Shown here piece by piece: positions 53,796 to 62,738 of a DNA stretch of 64,000 nucleotides. The DNA is taken from the NCBI RefSeq assembly GCF_000152745.1, contig NZ_CH672428.1, forward strand, positions 1,999,327 to 2,063,326. The letters run 5' to 3'. Origin of the DNA: Oceanicaulis sp. HTCC2633 (GTDB lineage Bacteria; Pseudomonadota; Alphaproteobacteria; Caulobacterales; Maricaulaceae). The notes beneath the pieces are model-generated. The model was not told the origin of the DNA, made no database searches, and saw only the letters and a program-made list of their open reading frames with translations. Made by a program: the position numbers and the translations under genes. How positions within the stretch are numbered: position 1 is the first letter of the stretch; every line of letters starts with the position of its first letter.

Positions 53796-55100
53796 ATGAC
53801 TGAGTTTTCTCCGCGCGAAATCGTCCATGAGCTCGATCGCCACATCATCGGCCAGGGCGACGCCAAGAAAGCGGTCGCCATTGCGCTGAGAAACCGCTGG
53901 CGTCGCAAGCACCTGCCCGAGGGGCTGCGCGAAGAGGTCACGCCGAAGAACATCCTGATGATCGGCCCGACGGGCGTGGGCAAGACCGAGATCTCCCGCC
54001 GTCTCGCCAAGCTCGCGGGCGCGCCCTTCCTCAAGGTCGAGGCGACCAAATTCACCGAAGTGGGCTATGTGGGCCGGGATGTGGATTCCATCGCCCGGGA
54101 CCTTGTCGAGGTCGCCATTTCTCTGGTGCGCGAGAAGAAGCGCGAAGAGGTGAAGGCCAAGGCCCATGGCGCCGCCGAGCAACGCGTGCTGGACGCCCTG
54201 GTGGGCAAGGACGCCGGCAGCTCAACCCGCGAAGCCTTCCGCAAGAAGCTGCTGTCCGGTGAGCTCGATGACAAGGAAATCGAGATCGAGATCATCGATG
54301 ACAGCGCCAACCCCTTTCAGGGCATGGACCTGCCCGGCATGGGCTCGATGGGCGTCATCAATCTCGGCGACATGCTGGGCAAGGGCTTTGGCGGGCGTCC
54401 CAAGACCCTGCGCACCACGGTGAAAGAAGCCTATGAGCCATTGATCAACGAGGAAGCGGACAAGCTTCTGGATGAGAACCAGATCCAGTCCGAAGCCATT
54501 CGCCTCGCTGAAAACGAAGGCATCGTTTTTCTGGACGAGATCGACAAGGTGTCCGCCCGGGCCGATGCGCGCGGCGCGGATGTCTCTCGCGAGGGCGTGC
54601 AGCGCGATCTCTTGCCGTTGATCGAGGGGGCGACGGTCTCCACCAAATACGGTCCGATGAAGACCGACCACGTGCTCTTCATCGCCTCGGGCGCCTTTCA
54701 TGTGTCCAAGCCGAGCGATCTCTTGCCCGAGCTTCAGGGCCGTCTGCCGATCCGGGTCGAGCTGCAGGCGCTGAACCGTGATGATTTCCGCGCCATCCTG
54801 ACCGAACCGGAAGCGAGCCTGATCACCCAGTATGTGGCGCTGATGAAGACCGAAGGCTTCGAGCTCAGCTTTGACGACAGCGCGATCGACGCCATCGCCG
54901 ACTTCGCCGCCGAGGTGAACGCCAGCGTCGAGAATATCGGCGCGCGGCGCTTGCAGACCATACTGGAGAAGGTGTGCGAGGAGATCAGCTACACCGCGTC
55001 TGACCGGTCCGGCGAAAGCCTCGCCATTGATGCAGACTATGTCAGCGACCGTGTGGGCGGGTTGGCGCGCAATGCGGACCTGTCCAAGTTCATCCTGTAA
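53796..55100 (+). CDS. hslU: HslUV ATPase subunit HslU
   Basis: HslU is the AAA+ unfoldase that feeds substrates to HslV. The 434-residue protein has Walker A GPTGVGKT (57-64), Walker [11 protein letters not shown], an I domain between them (about 110-235), the sensor region [10 protein letters not shown] and the C-terminal NADLSKFIL tail that docks into HslV. It is separated from hslV by two minus-strand genes and needs its own promoter, probably within 53687-53795. Confidence 0.96.
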   Translation: MTEFSPREIVHELDRHIIGQGDAKKAVAIALRNRWRRKHLPEGLREEVTPKNILMIGPTGVGKTEISRRLAKLAGAPFLKVEATKFTEVGYVGRDVDSIARDLVEVAISLVREKKREEVKAKAHGAAEQRVLDALVGKDAGSSTREAFRKKLLSGELDDKEIEIEIIDDSANPFQGMDLPGMGSMGVINLGDMLGKGFGGRPKTLRTTVKEAYEPLINEEADKLLDENQIQSEAIRLAENEGIVFLDEIDKVSARADARGADVSREGVQRDLLPLIEGATVSTKYGPMKTDHVLFIASGAFHVSKPSDLLPELQGRLPIRVELQALNRDDFRAILTEPEASLITQYVALMKTEGFELSFDDSAIDAIADFAAEVNASVENIGARRLQTILEKVCEEISYTASDRSGESLAIDADYVSDRVGGLARNADLSKFIL

Positions 55101-55108
55101 GCGGGTCC

Positions 55109-55140
55109 GGCGCGGCGCCCCGGCAAGGGTGCGCCGCGCC
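55109..55140 (+). other. GC-rich hairpin after hslU
   Basis: GGCGCGGCGC and GCGCCGCGCC form a 10-bp stem 9 bp past the hslU stop. There is no T-run on the plus strand. It is probably a weak or factor-dependent terminator. Confidence 0.5.
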
Positions 55141-55195
55141 GAAAAAGGGGATCGACGCGGCGCGTGCTGAAAACGGCGCCGGCCGAAGCCGCACG

Positions 55196-56746
55196 CTATG
55201 AAGCGGGGAGATACACCGTTTCAGCTGACCCCATAGAAGCCTCAACCGAGGTCACCTGGGCAAGGGCGTTTGTATTGAACTTGAGTTCAAAAACGCCTGA
55301 TCTCAGTGAAAAGTCAGTAATGTAGAAGCGATCCGGCGCCACAGGAACGAGCGGAGCCCCTGACTGACCGCCATTATAGCTCGCCATCAGCTGGCCATTC
55401 TCGCGATAGATCGTGAGGTCAAAGATGAAGGGCGGCGCCGCCATCTGGGCCTGCAGATCCAGAGGGAAGTTCGGATCGAGCGCATACACGCCTTCATAGC
55501 GCGCCAGCTGCGCCTCGGTCAGGTCGAGCGCTGGCACGTCCCGCACCGGATTGACCCTCCAGCCCATCACATCATTCATCGCATTGCGGATTTCCACCGC
55601 CAGATCCATGCCGTTCGCGCCATTGGTCAGCACGACCAGGCCGTCGCCCGTCGCAAGATGGCCCTCCATCCAGGCGCGATAGGAATTGTTGGTCCCGCCA
55701 TGATGGAAGATGAAATGTTCGCCCCGCCCTTCCAGACGCGGGCCCAGGCCATGCTCGGACGGGGAGACCCGCGTCATCATCTCCTGACCCAGAACCGGGT
55801 GCAGATAGGCGCTCTGACCGCGATAGGCGTCGATCATCTCCGCCGTCATGCGCCCGAGATCATTCGCGCTGGTCCACAGGCCCGACGCCGCCCTTTCCGG
55901 AAAGGCTTCATAGCCGTGCGGCAGAGCCGTCGGCGCGCCCTCGCGGTCATGAGCTTTGGCGATATTTCCATGATCTTCGGGCAGAGGATTGGCGAAGCTC
56001 GACCGGGTCATGCCCAGCGGCTCGAACAGGGCCTGTTGGGCGCTGTGCTCGAAGTCCAGGCCAGTCGCCTGAACGATCAGACCTTCCAGCAGGGTGTAGC
56101 CGCCGCCCGAATAGCGATAACTCGATCCCGGCAGGGCCTCCACGCGCAAGGGTTCATGATCAGCCGGCGCCGAGCCATTCAGGGTCTGTTCGCGCGTCGG
56201 CAGGGCTTCGCCGGGCAGGAAATCCGCAAAGCCGTGCAGATTCAGCCCGCCTGTATGAGAGAGCAGCATGCGCACCGTCAGCGGCGCGTCGGCATGGGGC
56301 GAGTTCGCTTCGGGCGCCCAATAGGGCAGGGCATGGCTGATATCGGCATCAAGATCGAGCGCGCCGGACTGAATCAGATTCAGGGTCATGAGGGCCGTCG
56401 CCATCTTGCTGACCGAGCCCGCCGAAAACACCGTGTCCGCGGTCACGGGCGCCTCTGACCCGGCCTGCAATACGCCATACCCCCGCGCGAAGACCACGCG
56501 GCCATCCTCAATGACCGCCACGGCCACCCCCGGCACGCCGTAATGAGCCATTCGCTCTTCCAGCGTGTAGCGCTCGACAACGCCATCATAAGAGAAGCGG
56601 CCACGCAGGTTTTCCGTGAAGCTCTCAGGGTTTGCCGCACTCAACGCCGAAGCGGGCTGGCAGGCGGACAGGATCGGCGATGAAACCAGCGCTGCGGCGC
56701 CCAAGGTCAGGGCCGACAGGGCGGGGTTGAAGCGGAATCCAGGCAT
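55196..56746 (-). CDS. beta-lactamase-fold serine hydrolase, lipoprotein
   Basis: The 516-residue protein has a lipoprotein signal (lipobox LSAC, Cys29). A class C beta-lactamase/esterase-type domain follows, with Ser111-x-x-Lys114 in FSAGSVSKMATALM, Tyr212-Ser-Gly in SYRYSGGGYTLLEG and HHGGTN as the third motif. A C-terminal lipocalin-like domain (about 410-516) is typical of Pab87/esterase-type family members. It is more likely a peptidase or esterase than a true beta-lactamase. It is the last gene of the blaI-M56 operon (66-bp gap) and may be its regulated output. Confidence 0.88.
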   Translation of the reverse strand: MPGFRFNPALSALTLGAAALVSSPILSACQPASALSAANPESFTENLRGRFSYDGVVERYTLEERMAHYGVPGVAVAVIEDGRVVFARGYGVLQAGSEAPVTADTVFSAGSVSKMATALMTLNLIQSGALDLDADISHALPYWAPEANSPHADAPLTVRMLLSHTGGLNLHGFADFLPGEALPTREQTLNGSAPADHEPLRVEALPGSSYRYSGGGYTLLEGLIVQATGLDFEHSAQQALFEPLGMTRSSFANPLPEDHGNIAKAHDREGAPTALPHGYEAFPERAASGLWTSANDLGRMTAEMIDAYRGQSAYLHPVLGQEMMTRVSPSEHGLGPRLEGRGEHFIFHHGGTNNSYRAWMEGHLATGDGLVVLTNGANGMDLAVEIRNAMNDVMGWRVNPVRDVPALDLTEAQLARYEGVYALDPNFPLDLQAQMAAPPFIFDLTIYRENGQLMASYNGGQSGAPLVPVAPDRFYITDFSLRSGVFELKFNTNALAQVTSVEASMGSAETVYLPAS

Positions 56747-56812
56747 AGGGGTCTCCTTTCCATCAATCGACGGATCACCAGAAAAGTTGATTATTGTTGT
56801 TTTTAGAGTGGG

Positions 56813-58414
56813 TTAGTTCGTCTCAGGCGGATGGTGACCTGCGCCTCGCTCCAAGAGCCAGTCCGTCATCGCCGTCTGCTCATGACGGACGGCTTCGCTG
56901 AGCGGGGAGCGATAGGGTCCGCCGATATCGCCGGACGCCGCCGGGACCGTCAGGGACAAATCCGCGCCGGCCATCACCAGCAACTGGGCCGCGCCGATCT
57001 GTCCGGCCGCCGCCGCATTGATCAGCGGCGTCTCATCGCTCGGCACATAACCGTTCGGGTCCGCGCCCGAGATCAGAAGCCGGGAGATCACCTCGAGATG
57101 ACCGCCTCGGGCTGCATTGATCAGCGGGGAGCCATTCTGCGGGGCGGCGAGATCGATTTGCGCGCCCGCCTCCAGCAGCAGATCGACCACCTCAAGGCTG
57201 CCCGCTCGCGCGGCCGCGATCAGGGCGGTGCCGGACTGTCGTGTCACAAGATCAGGATCTGCGCCGGCTTCCAGCAGCAAGGCGACCATGGCGGGGTCAG
57301 ACCGACGGCTCGCCTCGATCAACGCCGTGCCATCGGTCGGCCAGATGCGGTTCACATCCGCGCCGCGCTCAAGCCGGGACTCGAGCAAGGCGATGTCGCC
57401 CTCACGCACGGCCTGGATCAGGCGCGATTCCACCAGATCGAGGGCGCCCACGCGAGGGGTGAGAACAATCGCCAGAACCAGCAGGACCGGCAGGGCCATC
57501 ATCATGTTCAGGAAGGAGCGTTGCAGGGAGCCCGTGCGCACTTGAGCCAAAGCGTTCACACGGAACCTCAATTCGGATTTTCGCGGCGCTTGCGCCGCCA
57601 GGGTCAGGGGACGCGCCAGAACCGCTTTCCGCGCGGCGTCGAGCAGGGCATGGGCCAGCACCAGCGGCTTGCCCTGGGTGCGCGCGGCGGCTTCATCACA
57701 CAGCGCTTCACGCATGCTGCGCACATGGCGGTTGAGATGATGCACGCCCGGCGCCCACCAGAACACACAGGCGATCAGACGCTGGGCGAGCCCGGTCAGG
57801 GCGTCATGACGACGGATATGGGCGATCTCGTGCTCAAGCACGGCCTGACCGGCCTCATCAAAGCGGAAGTCTTCAGGAATCAGGATCACCGGGCGGACGA
57901 ATCCCGCCACCATGGGAGACAGCACGTCCCGGCTCTGGCGCAAGGCGACGCGGCGCGACAGGGCGAGATCGGTCGTCACAGGCGTCGCACGCGTTGTCAG
58001 CCGGTTGAGATTCCACAGATCACGACCCAGAGCCAGACCCGCCCAGACCAGTCCGATCATCCAGGCAAACACCAGCACAAAGCCCAGCCCTGTCAGGAGA
58101 TGAGGCAGGGCCAGAGCCTGATCCTGCATCGCCAATTCCCTAGCGGGCAGAGCCGCGAGAGTTTCGGGCGAGATCACAGGCACAGGCGCAACCGCGCCCG
58201 GGCTGACGCTCAGCCCTTCAGCGGGCTTGCCGGAGGCGGGCATCAGGGCGATCACGAAGATCGCCGGCACGGTGTACAGCAAAGCCAAAGCCAGATCATG
58301 ACGCTCGCGAATGCGGGTTTGCGGCGCGATCCGGTGAAGCACCAGCGTCGCCAGAGCAAAGACGGTCGAGCCAATCAGCACGAACAGGGCGGCCTGAAAC
58401 AAAGCGGAGATCAT
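56813..58414 (-). CDS. BlaR1-like M56 metallopeptidase with ankyrin repeats
   Basis: The 533-residue protein has BlaR1 topology. N-terminal helices come first, then a zinc peptidase domain with His195-Glu196-x-x-His199 (EHEIAHIRRHD) and Glu236 in REALCDEAAA. A helix follows at about 302-320 (LNMMMALPVLLVLAIVL). Where BlaR1 carries a penicillin-binding sensor, this protein has about six ankyrin repeats (326-533), for example GTALIEASRRSDPAMVALLL and GSPLINAARGGHLEVISRLL. By topology they would face the periplasm. It overlaps blaI by four bases. It probably senses an envelope signal and cleaves BlaI (inference from family). Confidence 0.88.
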   Translation of the reverse strand: MISALFQAALFVLIGSTVFALATLVLHRIAPQTRIRERHDLALALLYTVPAIFVIALMPASGKPAEGLSVSPGAVAPVPVISPETLAALPARELAMQDQALALPHLLTGLGFVLVFAWMIGLVWAGLALGRDLWNLNRLTTRATPVTTDLALSRRVALRQSRDVLSPMVAGFVRPVILIPEDFRFDEAGQAVLEHEIAHIRRHDALTGLAQRLIACVFWWAPGVHHLNRHVRSMREALCDEAAARTQGKPLVLAHALLDAARKAVLARPLTLAAQAPRKSELRFRVNALAQVRTGSLQRSFLNMMMALPVLLVLAIVLTPRVGALDLVESRLIQAVREGDIALLESRLERGADVNRIWPTDGTALIEASRRSDPAMVALLLEAGADPDLVTRQSGTALIAAARAGSLEVVDLLLEAGAQIDLAAPQNGSPLINAARGGHLEVISRLLISGADPNGYVPSDETPLINAAAAGQIGAAQLLVMAGADLSLTVPAASGDIGGPYRSPLSEAVRHEQTAMTDWLLERGAGHHPPETN

Positions 58415-58809
58415 GTCTCGCCGCCTTTCTCCTGGCTCTGCCGGAGCAGTTCGGCGCGCAGGGCGTCGATATCATCGAGCGTCAGCGCCTCGTCTTCAAT
58501 CAGGTGCTGGGCGAGGCGCTGGGGCGAGCCGCCAAAGAAGGATTTCAGCACGCCGCCCAGCGCGCTGCGTTGCGCGCCTTCCTTGGACAAGGCCGGGGCG
58601 TAGATATGGGCGCGGCCTTCCTTGCGGAAATTGACATAGCCCTTGTCCGCCATGATGCGAACCGTGGTCAGCACGGTCGTGTAGGCGAGGCCATAGGCCG
58701 GCTCCAGAGCATCGGTGAGATCACGCACGCTGGCTTCGCCGCGCTCCCACAACACGCTCATGATGCGGTGTTCGGCTTCGGTCAGGGTCGGGGAAGAAGG
58801 TCGGGCCAT
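58411..58809 (-). CDS. blaI: BlaI/MecI-family repressor
   Basis: The 132-residue winged-helix repressor has LTEAEHRIMSVLWERGEASV, AYTTVLTTVRIMADKGYVNF and RAHIYAP, the BlaI/MecI/CopY DNA-binding pattern, and a C-terminal dimerisation part where such proteins are cut. It heads an operon with the M56 peptidase (ATGA overlap) and the serine hydrolase. Palindromic sites just upstream suggest that it controls itself. Confidence 0.93.
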   Translation of the reverse strand: MARPSSPTLTEAEHRIMSVLWERGEASVRDLTDALEPAYGLAYTTVLTTVRIMADKGYVNFRKEGRAHIYAPALSKEGAQRSALGGVLKSFFGGSPQRLAQHLIEDEALTLDDIDALRAELLRQSQEKGGET

Positions 58810-58810
58810 C

Positions 58811-58875
58811 TACGAATTCCTTAGTTTCAAGTCATGTCGCACAGCGCAGACCGGCGATCAACTAAAAACTTAGTT
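58811..58875 (-). promoter_or_regulatory. candidate BlaI operators
   Basis: AACTAA-N4-TTAGTT at 58860-58875 is a perfect palindrome. A second, weaker copy with the same spacing (TACGAA-N4-TTAGTT) lies at 58811-58826, directly before the blaI start. Two such sites fit autorepression by a BlaI dimer. Confidence 0.65.
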
Positions 58876-58974
58876 TTAGCGGGATGTGCGGGATGTCTGG
58901 CGGAATTTGACCGCTCTCACGCCCTTGATCTGAAAGCGATAGCACGGCTCGCAGCTTGCGACTAATCTGGCGCC

Positions 58975-59604
58975 ATGAGCTATATCGACTCCTATGACCA
59001 TGTGCTGGTGGGCTATCTGGCGGGCCTGCCGCTCTATCGCCCGCTAGAGGACATTCCCGGCCCGGAGAATGGCGAGTCCCGGCTCGATTTTCCGTGCCAG
59101 ACAGACCAGCTGGTGCTGGGCGGAGGCTCAGGCGAGCATGAAGGTCTGGTGCTGGCGCGTCCCGGCGCCGCCATGGCGCTCTATGCCCTTGATAGCGAGG
59201 ATTTCGAGTTTCCCGAGGCGGAACGGGCGCGTCTCAACGCCCTGATCGAGACCGCCCCCGTTCTGGTGCGCTATGGCTGGAATACAGACACGTCCCGCAA
59301 ATTCAAGGCGCGCTGCCAATCCGCCGCCCTGCCCAACCCCTATTACCGCCATTACGGGCCGTTTGACGCCTGGCTGGCGATGGGTTTCGGAGAGTTTTGC
59401 CATGCCGCCATGCCCGATCTCGATCCGGACATGGTCAAGGCCTTGCGCCGATTCCAGACCCAGCCGGCCGTGCATGTGCGCTATTGCAATGTGTTGCTGC
59501 CGCCGCCGGGGCTTCCGGTCTATGCGCGCAGCGGAACCGCCTTCGAGGCGCGCCTGCGCACTGTCGGATTAGTGCGCGCGCAGCATGACGTAGAAGGCGC
59601 CTGA
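58975..59604 (+). CDS. conserved-looking hypothetical protein
   Basis: The 209-residue protein shows no signal peptide or membrane helix. It has a mixed hydrophobic pattern typical of a folded cytoplasmic protein (YDHVLVGYLAGLPLYRPLED, LVRYGWNTDTSRKFKARCQS, YYRHYGPFDAWLAMGFGEFC). I do not recognise the family. Its last 36 bp overlap the end of the opposite-strand smr gene. It is divergent from blaI, separated by the operator region. Confidence 0.55.
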   Translation: MSYIDSYDHVLVGYLAGLPLYRPLEDIPGPENGESRLDFPCQTDQLVLGGGSGEHEGLVLARPGAAMALYALDSEDFEFPEAERARLNALIETAPVLVRYGWNTDTSRKFKARCQSAALPNPYYRHYGPFDAWLAMGFGEFCHAAMPDLDPDMVKALRRFQTQPAVHVRYCNVLLPPPGLPVYARSGTAFEARLRTVGLVRAQHDVEGA

Positions 59605-60171
59605 GCCGCCATGACGGCGATTGGCTTCGGCATAGCCCGAGGCCAGCAGCGCAAAGTCCGGATCGCGCATCCACTGGGTGAACGACCGGCGCAGAACGCC
59701 GGGCAGAGCCCGCTCATCGGGCTGCCAGGGCTGGAAGCGACGCTCGTCGAGCGCCCGCGCGCCCGCCCCCTTGCCGGTGATCACCAGCACGGTGCGCAGG
59801 CCATCGGATCGGCAGCGATGCAGAAAGCCCAGCAGGGCCTGACGCGCATGGGACGTGGTCATGCCGTGCAGATCAAGCCGCGCCTCGACCTCCACCTGAC
59901 CGCGCCGGACCTTCTTTTCCGGACTGCGGTCCACAGGCACGCGCCGGGTAGGGCGCTGGGCCATCTCCCGCATCAGATCACGCTGCAAGGCGCCAGACTT
60001 GAGTGGTTCAGTCTGGGGAATGGGCAGGGATCTGGGTTTGGGCGGTTCGATATCCTCGCGCTCCAGCCGTTTGAGACGATCTTCATCGAGCGGCTTCACC
60101 CCGCGCGCAAACCGGGTCCAGAGCTCGCGCTCTTCAGGCTTGAGCCCGCGGGGTGTGCGCCGCTTGGCCAT
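59569..60171 (-). CDS. Smr/MutS2-domain protein
   Basis: The 200-residue protein has a basic, disordered N-terminus and a C-terminal Smr domain: ARLDLHGMTTSHARQALLGF, TVLVITGKGAGA and RRHGGSGAFYVMLR. Smr domains have nuclease or RNA/DNA-binding activity; the stand-alone alphaproteobacterial form lies next to mltA as here. Its ATG shares one base with the mltA stop (TGATG), so it is coupled to mltA. Its end overlaps the hypothetical gene on the other strand. Confidence 0.9.
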   Translation of the reverse strand: MAKRRTPRGLKPEERELWTRFARGVKPLDEDRLKRLEREDIEPPKPRSLPIPQTEPLKSGALQRDLMREMAQRPTRRVPVDRSPEKKVRRGQVEVEARLDLHGMTTSHARQALLGFLHRCRSDGLRTVLVITGKGAGARALDERRFQPWQPDERALPGVLRRSFTQWMRDPDFALLASGYAEANRRHGGSGAFYVMLRAH

Positions 60172-61442
60172 CAGCGGACCTGGCGCGCGGCCAGCTCGTT
60201 GGGCAGAAGCAGAGTCCAGCGCGCGGCGGGATCGTTCTGGCGCCCGGCGCGCTCACCCGCTTCATAGCCCCAGCCGAAGAACAGATCGCCGCGCGCCGCG
60301 CCCTGAATGGCGCCGCCGGCGTCCTGGGTGATCACAAGCCCCGTCCAGTCCGGCGCGCCATGCAGGCGGGCATTGAGCACCACCGGCACGCCCCAGGCGT
60401 GATGGGCGGCGTCCACCGCCAGCGAGGCCATGGGCGTCAGCGGTGCGCCCTGCGCCCCGATCGGGCCTTCGGTATGGTCATCCAGGCTATCGAGCGTGAA
60501 AAAGACATAGCGCGGATTTTCATCAAAAAGCGGCCGCCAGGACTGGGGTCCGCGCAGGCGCAGCCAGTTCTCGATATCCTGTTTGGAGGCGTTGTGTTCA
60601 GACAATTCGCCCCGATCGATCAGGATGCGCCCGATAGAGACGTAGGGCCGGCCATTATGCGCCGCAAAGCGCACCCGAGCTTCGGAGCCGTCGGGATAAT
60701 ACAGACGACCCGAGCCCTGGATCTGCAGGAAGAACACATCGATCGGCCGACCCCAGGCGAGCGGCACGCCGAGATTTTGCGCCTCGATCTCCGCGCGCGA
60801 CTGATAGGGCACGAACTGGCGGTCCGCCGCCCGGCCCACCACGCGCTGGCCTTCAAGCCCGGCGATGAACTGACCGAGATCCCCGGTCAGAAGATCGCCC
60901 GGCAGGCCGCGGATCGCCATGGAGAATTCGGGCGTGGGCGAGGCGCTGACCTCCACCACCGGCTCGTAATAGCCGGTCAGGCGACCTGCGCCTTCCAGCT
61001 CGACCGGGGTGAAATTGCGCTCGAAAAAGCTGCGCGCATTGTCCGGGCCCGCGCCCATCCCTGACAGCAGCGCCGCCTGAAGACAGACCTCGCGCCAGTC
61101 GCCGGCTGTGCCCGCATAGCGCACGCGCGGATTCATCGGTTCATGGGCGGGACGCTGCTCGATGCGTTCACAGGAGCGCACAAAGGCGGTCAGCGCCGCC
61201 TGCGCATCCACGTCCCGCCAGCCCTCGACGCGGGAAAACGGCACGGGATGCAGTTCCACAGACGTGACGGCGGGCCGCGGCGGATGACCGCCCGGACGTG
61301 CCGGATGACCGGGCTGAGAGGTCGCAGAGGGGGAAGGCGCGCTGGAACAGCCTGCCAGAAGGAGCAGGGCGAAAAGGCCGAAAACCCTAAGCGGGCTTGA
61401 CCCCGGACAGGCGCCAGTTGGGGTTCTCGCTGGTGACGTCAC
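60171..61442 (-). CDS. mltA: membrane-bound lytic murein transglycosylase A
   Basis: MltA cuts peptidoglycan glycan strands and leaves anhydro-muramyl ends. The protein has a lipoprotein signal (RVFGLFALLLLAGC) and the MltA and 3D domains: GRLTGYYEPVVEVS, VDVFFLQIQGSGRLYYPDG-like WGRPIDVFFLQIQGSGRL, and TQDAGGAIQGAARGDLFFGW with the catalytic Asp. No ATG, GTG or TTG lies between the Tim44-like stop and the signal peptide. The start must therefore lie inside that gene: GTG at 61442 (GGAG site, 423 residues) or ATG at 61463. Confidence 0.92.
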   Translation of the reverse strand: MTSPARTPTGACPGSSPLRVFGLFALLLLAGCSSAPSPSATSQPGHPARPGGHPPRPAVTSVELHPVPFSRVEGWRDVDAQAALTAFVRSCERIEQRPAHEPMNPRVRYAGTAGDWREVCLQAALLSGMGAGPDNARSFFERNFTPVELEGAGRLTGYYEPVVEVSASPTPEFSMAIRGLPGDLLTGDLGQFIAGLEGQRVVGRAADRQFVPYQSRAEIEAQNLGVPLAWGRPIDVFFLQIQGSGRLYYPDGSEARVRFAAHNGRPYVSIGRILIDRGELSEHNASKQDIENWLRLRGPQSWRPLFDENPRYVFFTLDSLDDHTEGPIGAQGAPLTPMASLAVDAAHHAWGVPVVLNARLHGAPDWTGLVITQDAGGAIQGAARGDLFFGWGYEAGERAGRQNDPAARWTLLLPNELAARQVR

Positions 61443-62046
61443 GCTCAAAGCTCCAGATCTCATCGACCGTTTTCAGTGTGGTGAGGTCGCCCTCCACCAC
61501 ATCTCCCTGAGCGTTGCGGGTTTCACTGGCGAGCTCGACGGAGAAGGCGATCTTCACCTTGGCCCGATTATCGTTAAGAGAGGCTTCAGAAATCTCCGCA
61601 GACTTGATGCGGTCAATCTCCGTGGTCACCGTCCAGTTCTTCTCCTCGCGCGCCGCGATCGCCTGGTCATAGGCCTTCTTCACGCGCTCGGTCAGCAGCG
61701 GCTCGAGCGCCTCGCGATCGCCCTTGGCGTAGGCCAGCACGATCATCTCGTAGGCGGCCCGGGCGCCCTTGCGGAATTCATCAGGATCAAAAGCGGGATC
61801 GTGCTGGGCGATCTGCATCAGACCTTCACCCGCCGGCCCGGCGAATTGCGCCGCGAACGGGGTTTCATCGGCCTGGGGGCGCATGGACGGGGGCGGCGCG
61901 CCCATCCCGGCGGCTTCGGCCCGTTCACGCTGCTCACGCTCCACATCCTCGGCCGCGCGACCGGATGACTTGCCCAGAACCATGTAGAGGCGAACCCCCA
62001 GGAACACGGCCAGACCGGCAAAAAACAGGATTTGAAGAATGTCCAT
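61387..62046 (-). CDS. Tim44-like domain protein
   Basis: With the ATG at 62046 the product is 219 residues: one N-terminal helix (ILQILFFAGLAVFLGVRLYM), a charged linker rich in E, R and A, and a C-terminal Tim44-like domain (FRKGARAAYEMIVLAYAKGD, ALEPLLTERVKKAYDQAIAA, VDEIWSFERDV). Alphaproteobacterial Tim44-like proteins (TimA) are membrane-associated relatives of the mitochondrial import motor subunit, with a likely role at the envelope. It is divergent from secB and coupled to mltA. Confidence 0.9.
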   Translation of the reverse strand: MDILQILFFAGLAVFLGVRLYMVLGKSSGRAAEDVEREQRERAEAAGMGAPPPSMRPQADETPFAAQFAGPAGEGLMQIAQHDPAFDPDEFRKGARAAYEMIVLAYAKGDREALEPLLTERVKKAYDQAIAAREEKNWTVTTEIDRIKSAEISEASLNDNRAKVKIAFSVELASETRNAQGDVVEGDLTTLKTVDEIWSFERDVTSENPNWRLSGVKPA

Positions 62047-62229
62047 GAAGACGCTCGCGCAGGATGTGTATGCGGTGTTTGTGCAGATATAGGGGTTCAT
62101 GACCGCCGCGTCACGCGGGCGGTTGCGCTTGCCGCAGGCGCCCCTGCGTGCTACCCGCCCCGCTTCACCCTTAGTTGTTTGCGGGATTGTGCTTTCGCAT
62201 TCTCCCGATCAAAGCTCGAGTTGACCAAC

Positions 62230-62733
62230 ATGACCGACGCGCCCGCTACGCCGCAAGGCGGCGACCAGCCGATGCCTCCCGCCATTCGTGTGGCGGGTCA
62301 GTATGTCAAAGACCTGTCGTTTGAAAATCCCGGCGCGCCCGACAGCCTGCGCGGCGCCGGCCAGCCCAATATCGATCTGAGCGTGGACGTTCAGGCCCGC
62401 GATCTGGGCAATGACATGTTCGAGGTGGAGCTGATCATCGGCGCCCGCGCCCAGCGTGACTCCAACCCGGTCTTCATCGTCGAGCTGACCTATGCCGGCC
62501 TGTTCCAGATCCAGAATGTGGACCCGCAATCGCGCGAAGCTTTCCTGCTGATCGAATGCCCGCGCCTGATCTTCCCGTTCGCCCGCCGCGTCCTGTCCGA
62601 CGCCACCCGCGATGGCGGCTTCCCGCCGCTGATGCTGGAGCCGGTGGATTTCGCAGCGCTCTATCGTCAGCAAATGGCCCAGCGCGCCCAGGCCCAGCAA
62701 GGCGCCCCGGCGACCCCGCCGTCCGACGCCTAA
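62230..62733 (+). CDS. secB: protein-export chaperone SecB
   Basis: SecB keeps secretory proteins unfolded and hands them to SecA. The ATG at 62230 gives 167 residues with the family pattern IRVAGQYVKDLSFENPGAPD, VELTYAGLFQIQNV, IECPRLIFPFARRVLSDATR and GGFPPLMLEPVDFAALY. It is convergent with dnaQ (5 bp apart) and divergent from the Tim44-like gene, a common alphaproteobacterial layout. Confidence 0.96.
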   Translation: MTDAPATPQGGDQPMPPAIRVAGQYVKDLSFENPGAPDSLRGAGQPNIDLSVDVQARDLGNDMFEVELIIGARAQRDSNPVFIVELTYAGLFQIQNVDPQSREAFLLIECPRLIFPFARRVLSDATRDGGFPPLMLEPVDFAALYRQQMAQRAQAQQGAPATPPSDA

Positions 62734-62738
62734 GTTTT

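Noticed and set aside
55196-56746. Calling the serine hydrolase an antibiotic-resistance beta-lactamase.
   Set aside because: The domain layout (lipoprotein, extra C-terminal domain, YSG motif) fits the broad esterase/peptidase group; resistance cannot be inferred.
56831-58603. A 590-codon plus-strand frame opposite the M56-ankyrin gene.
   Set aside because: It is Gln/Arg/His-rich with no fold pattern; the minus strand carries clear HExxH and ankyrin motifs.
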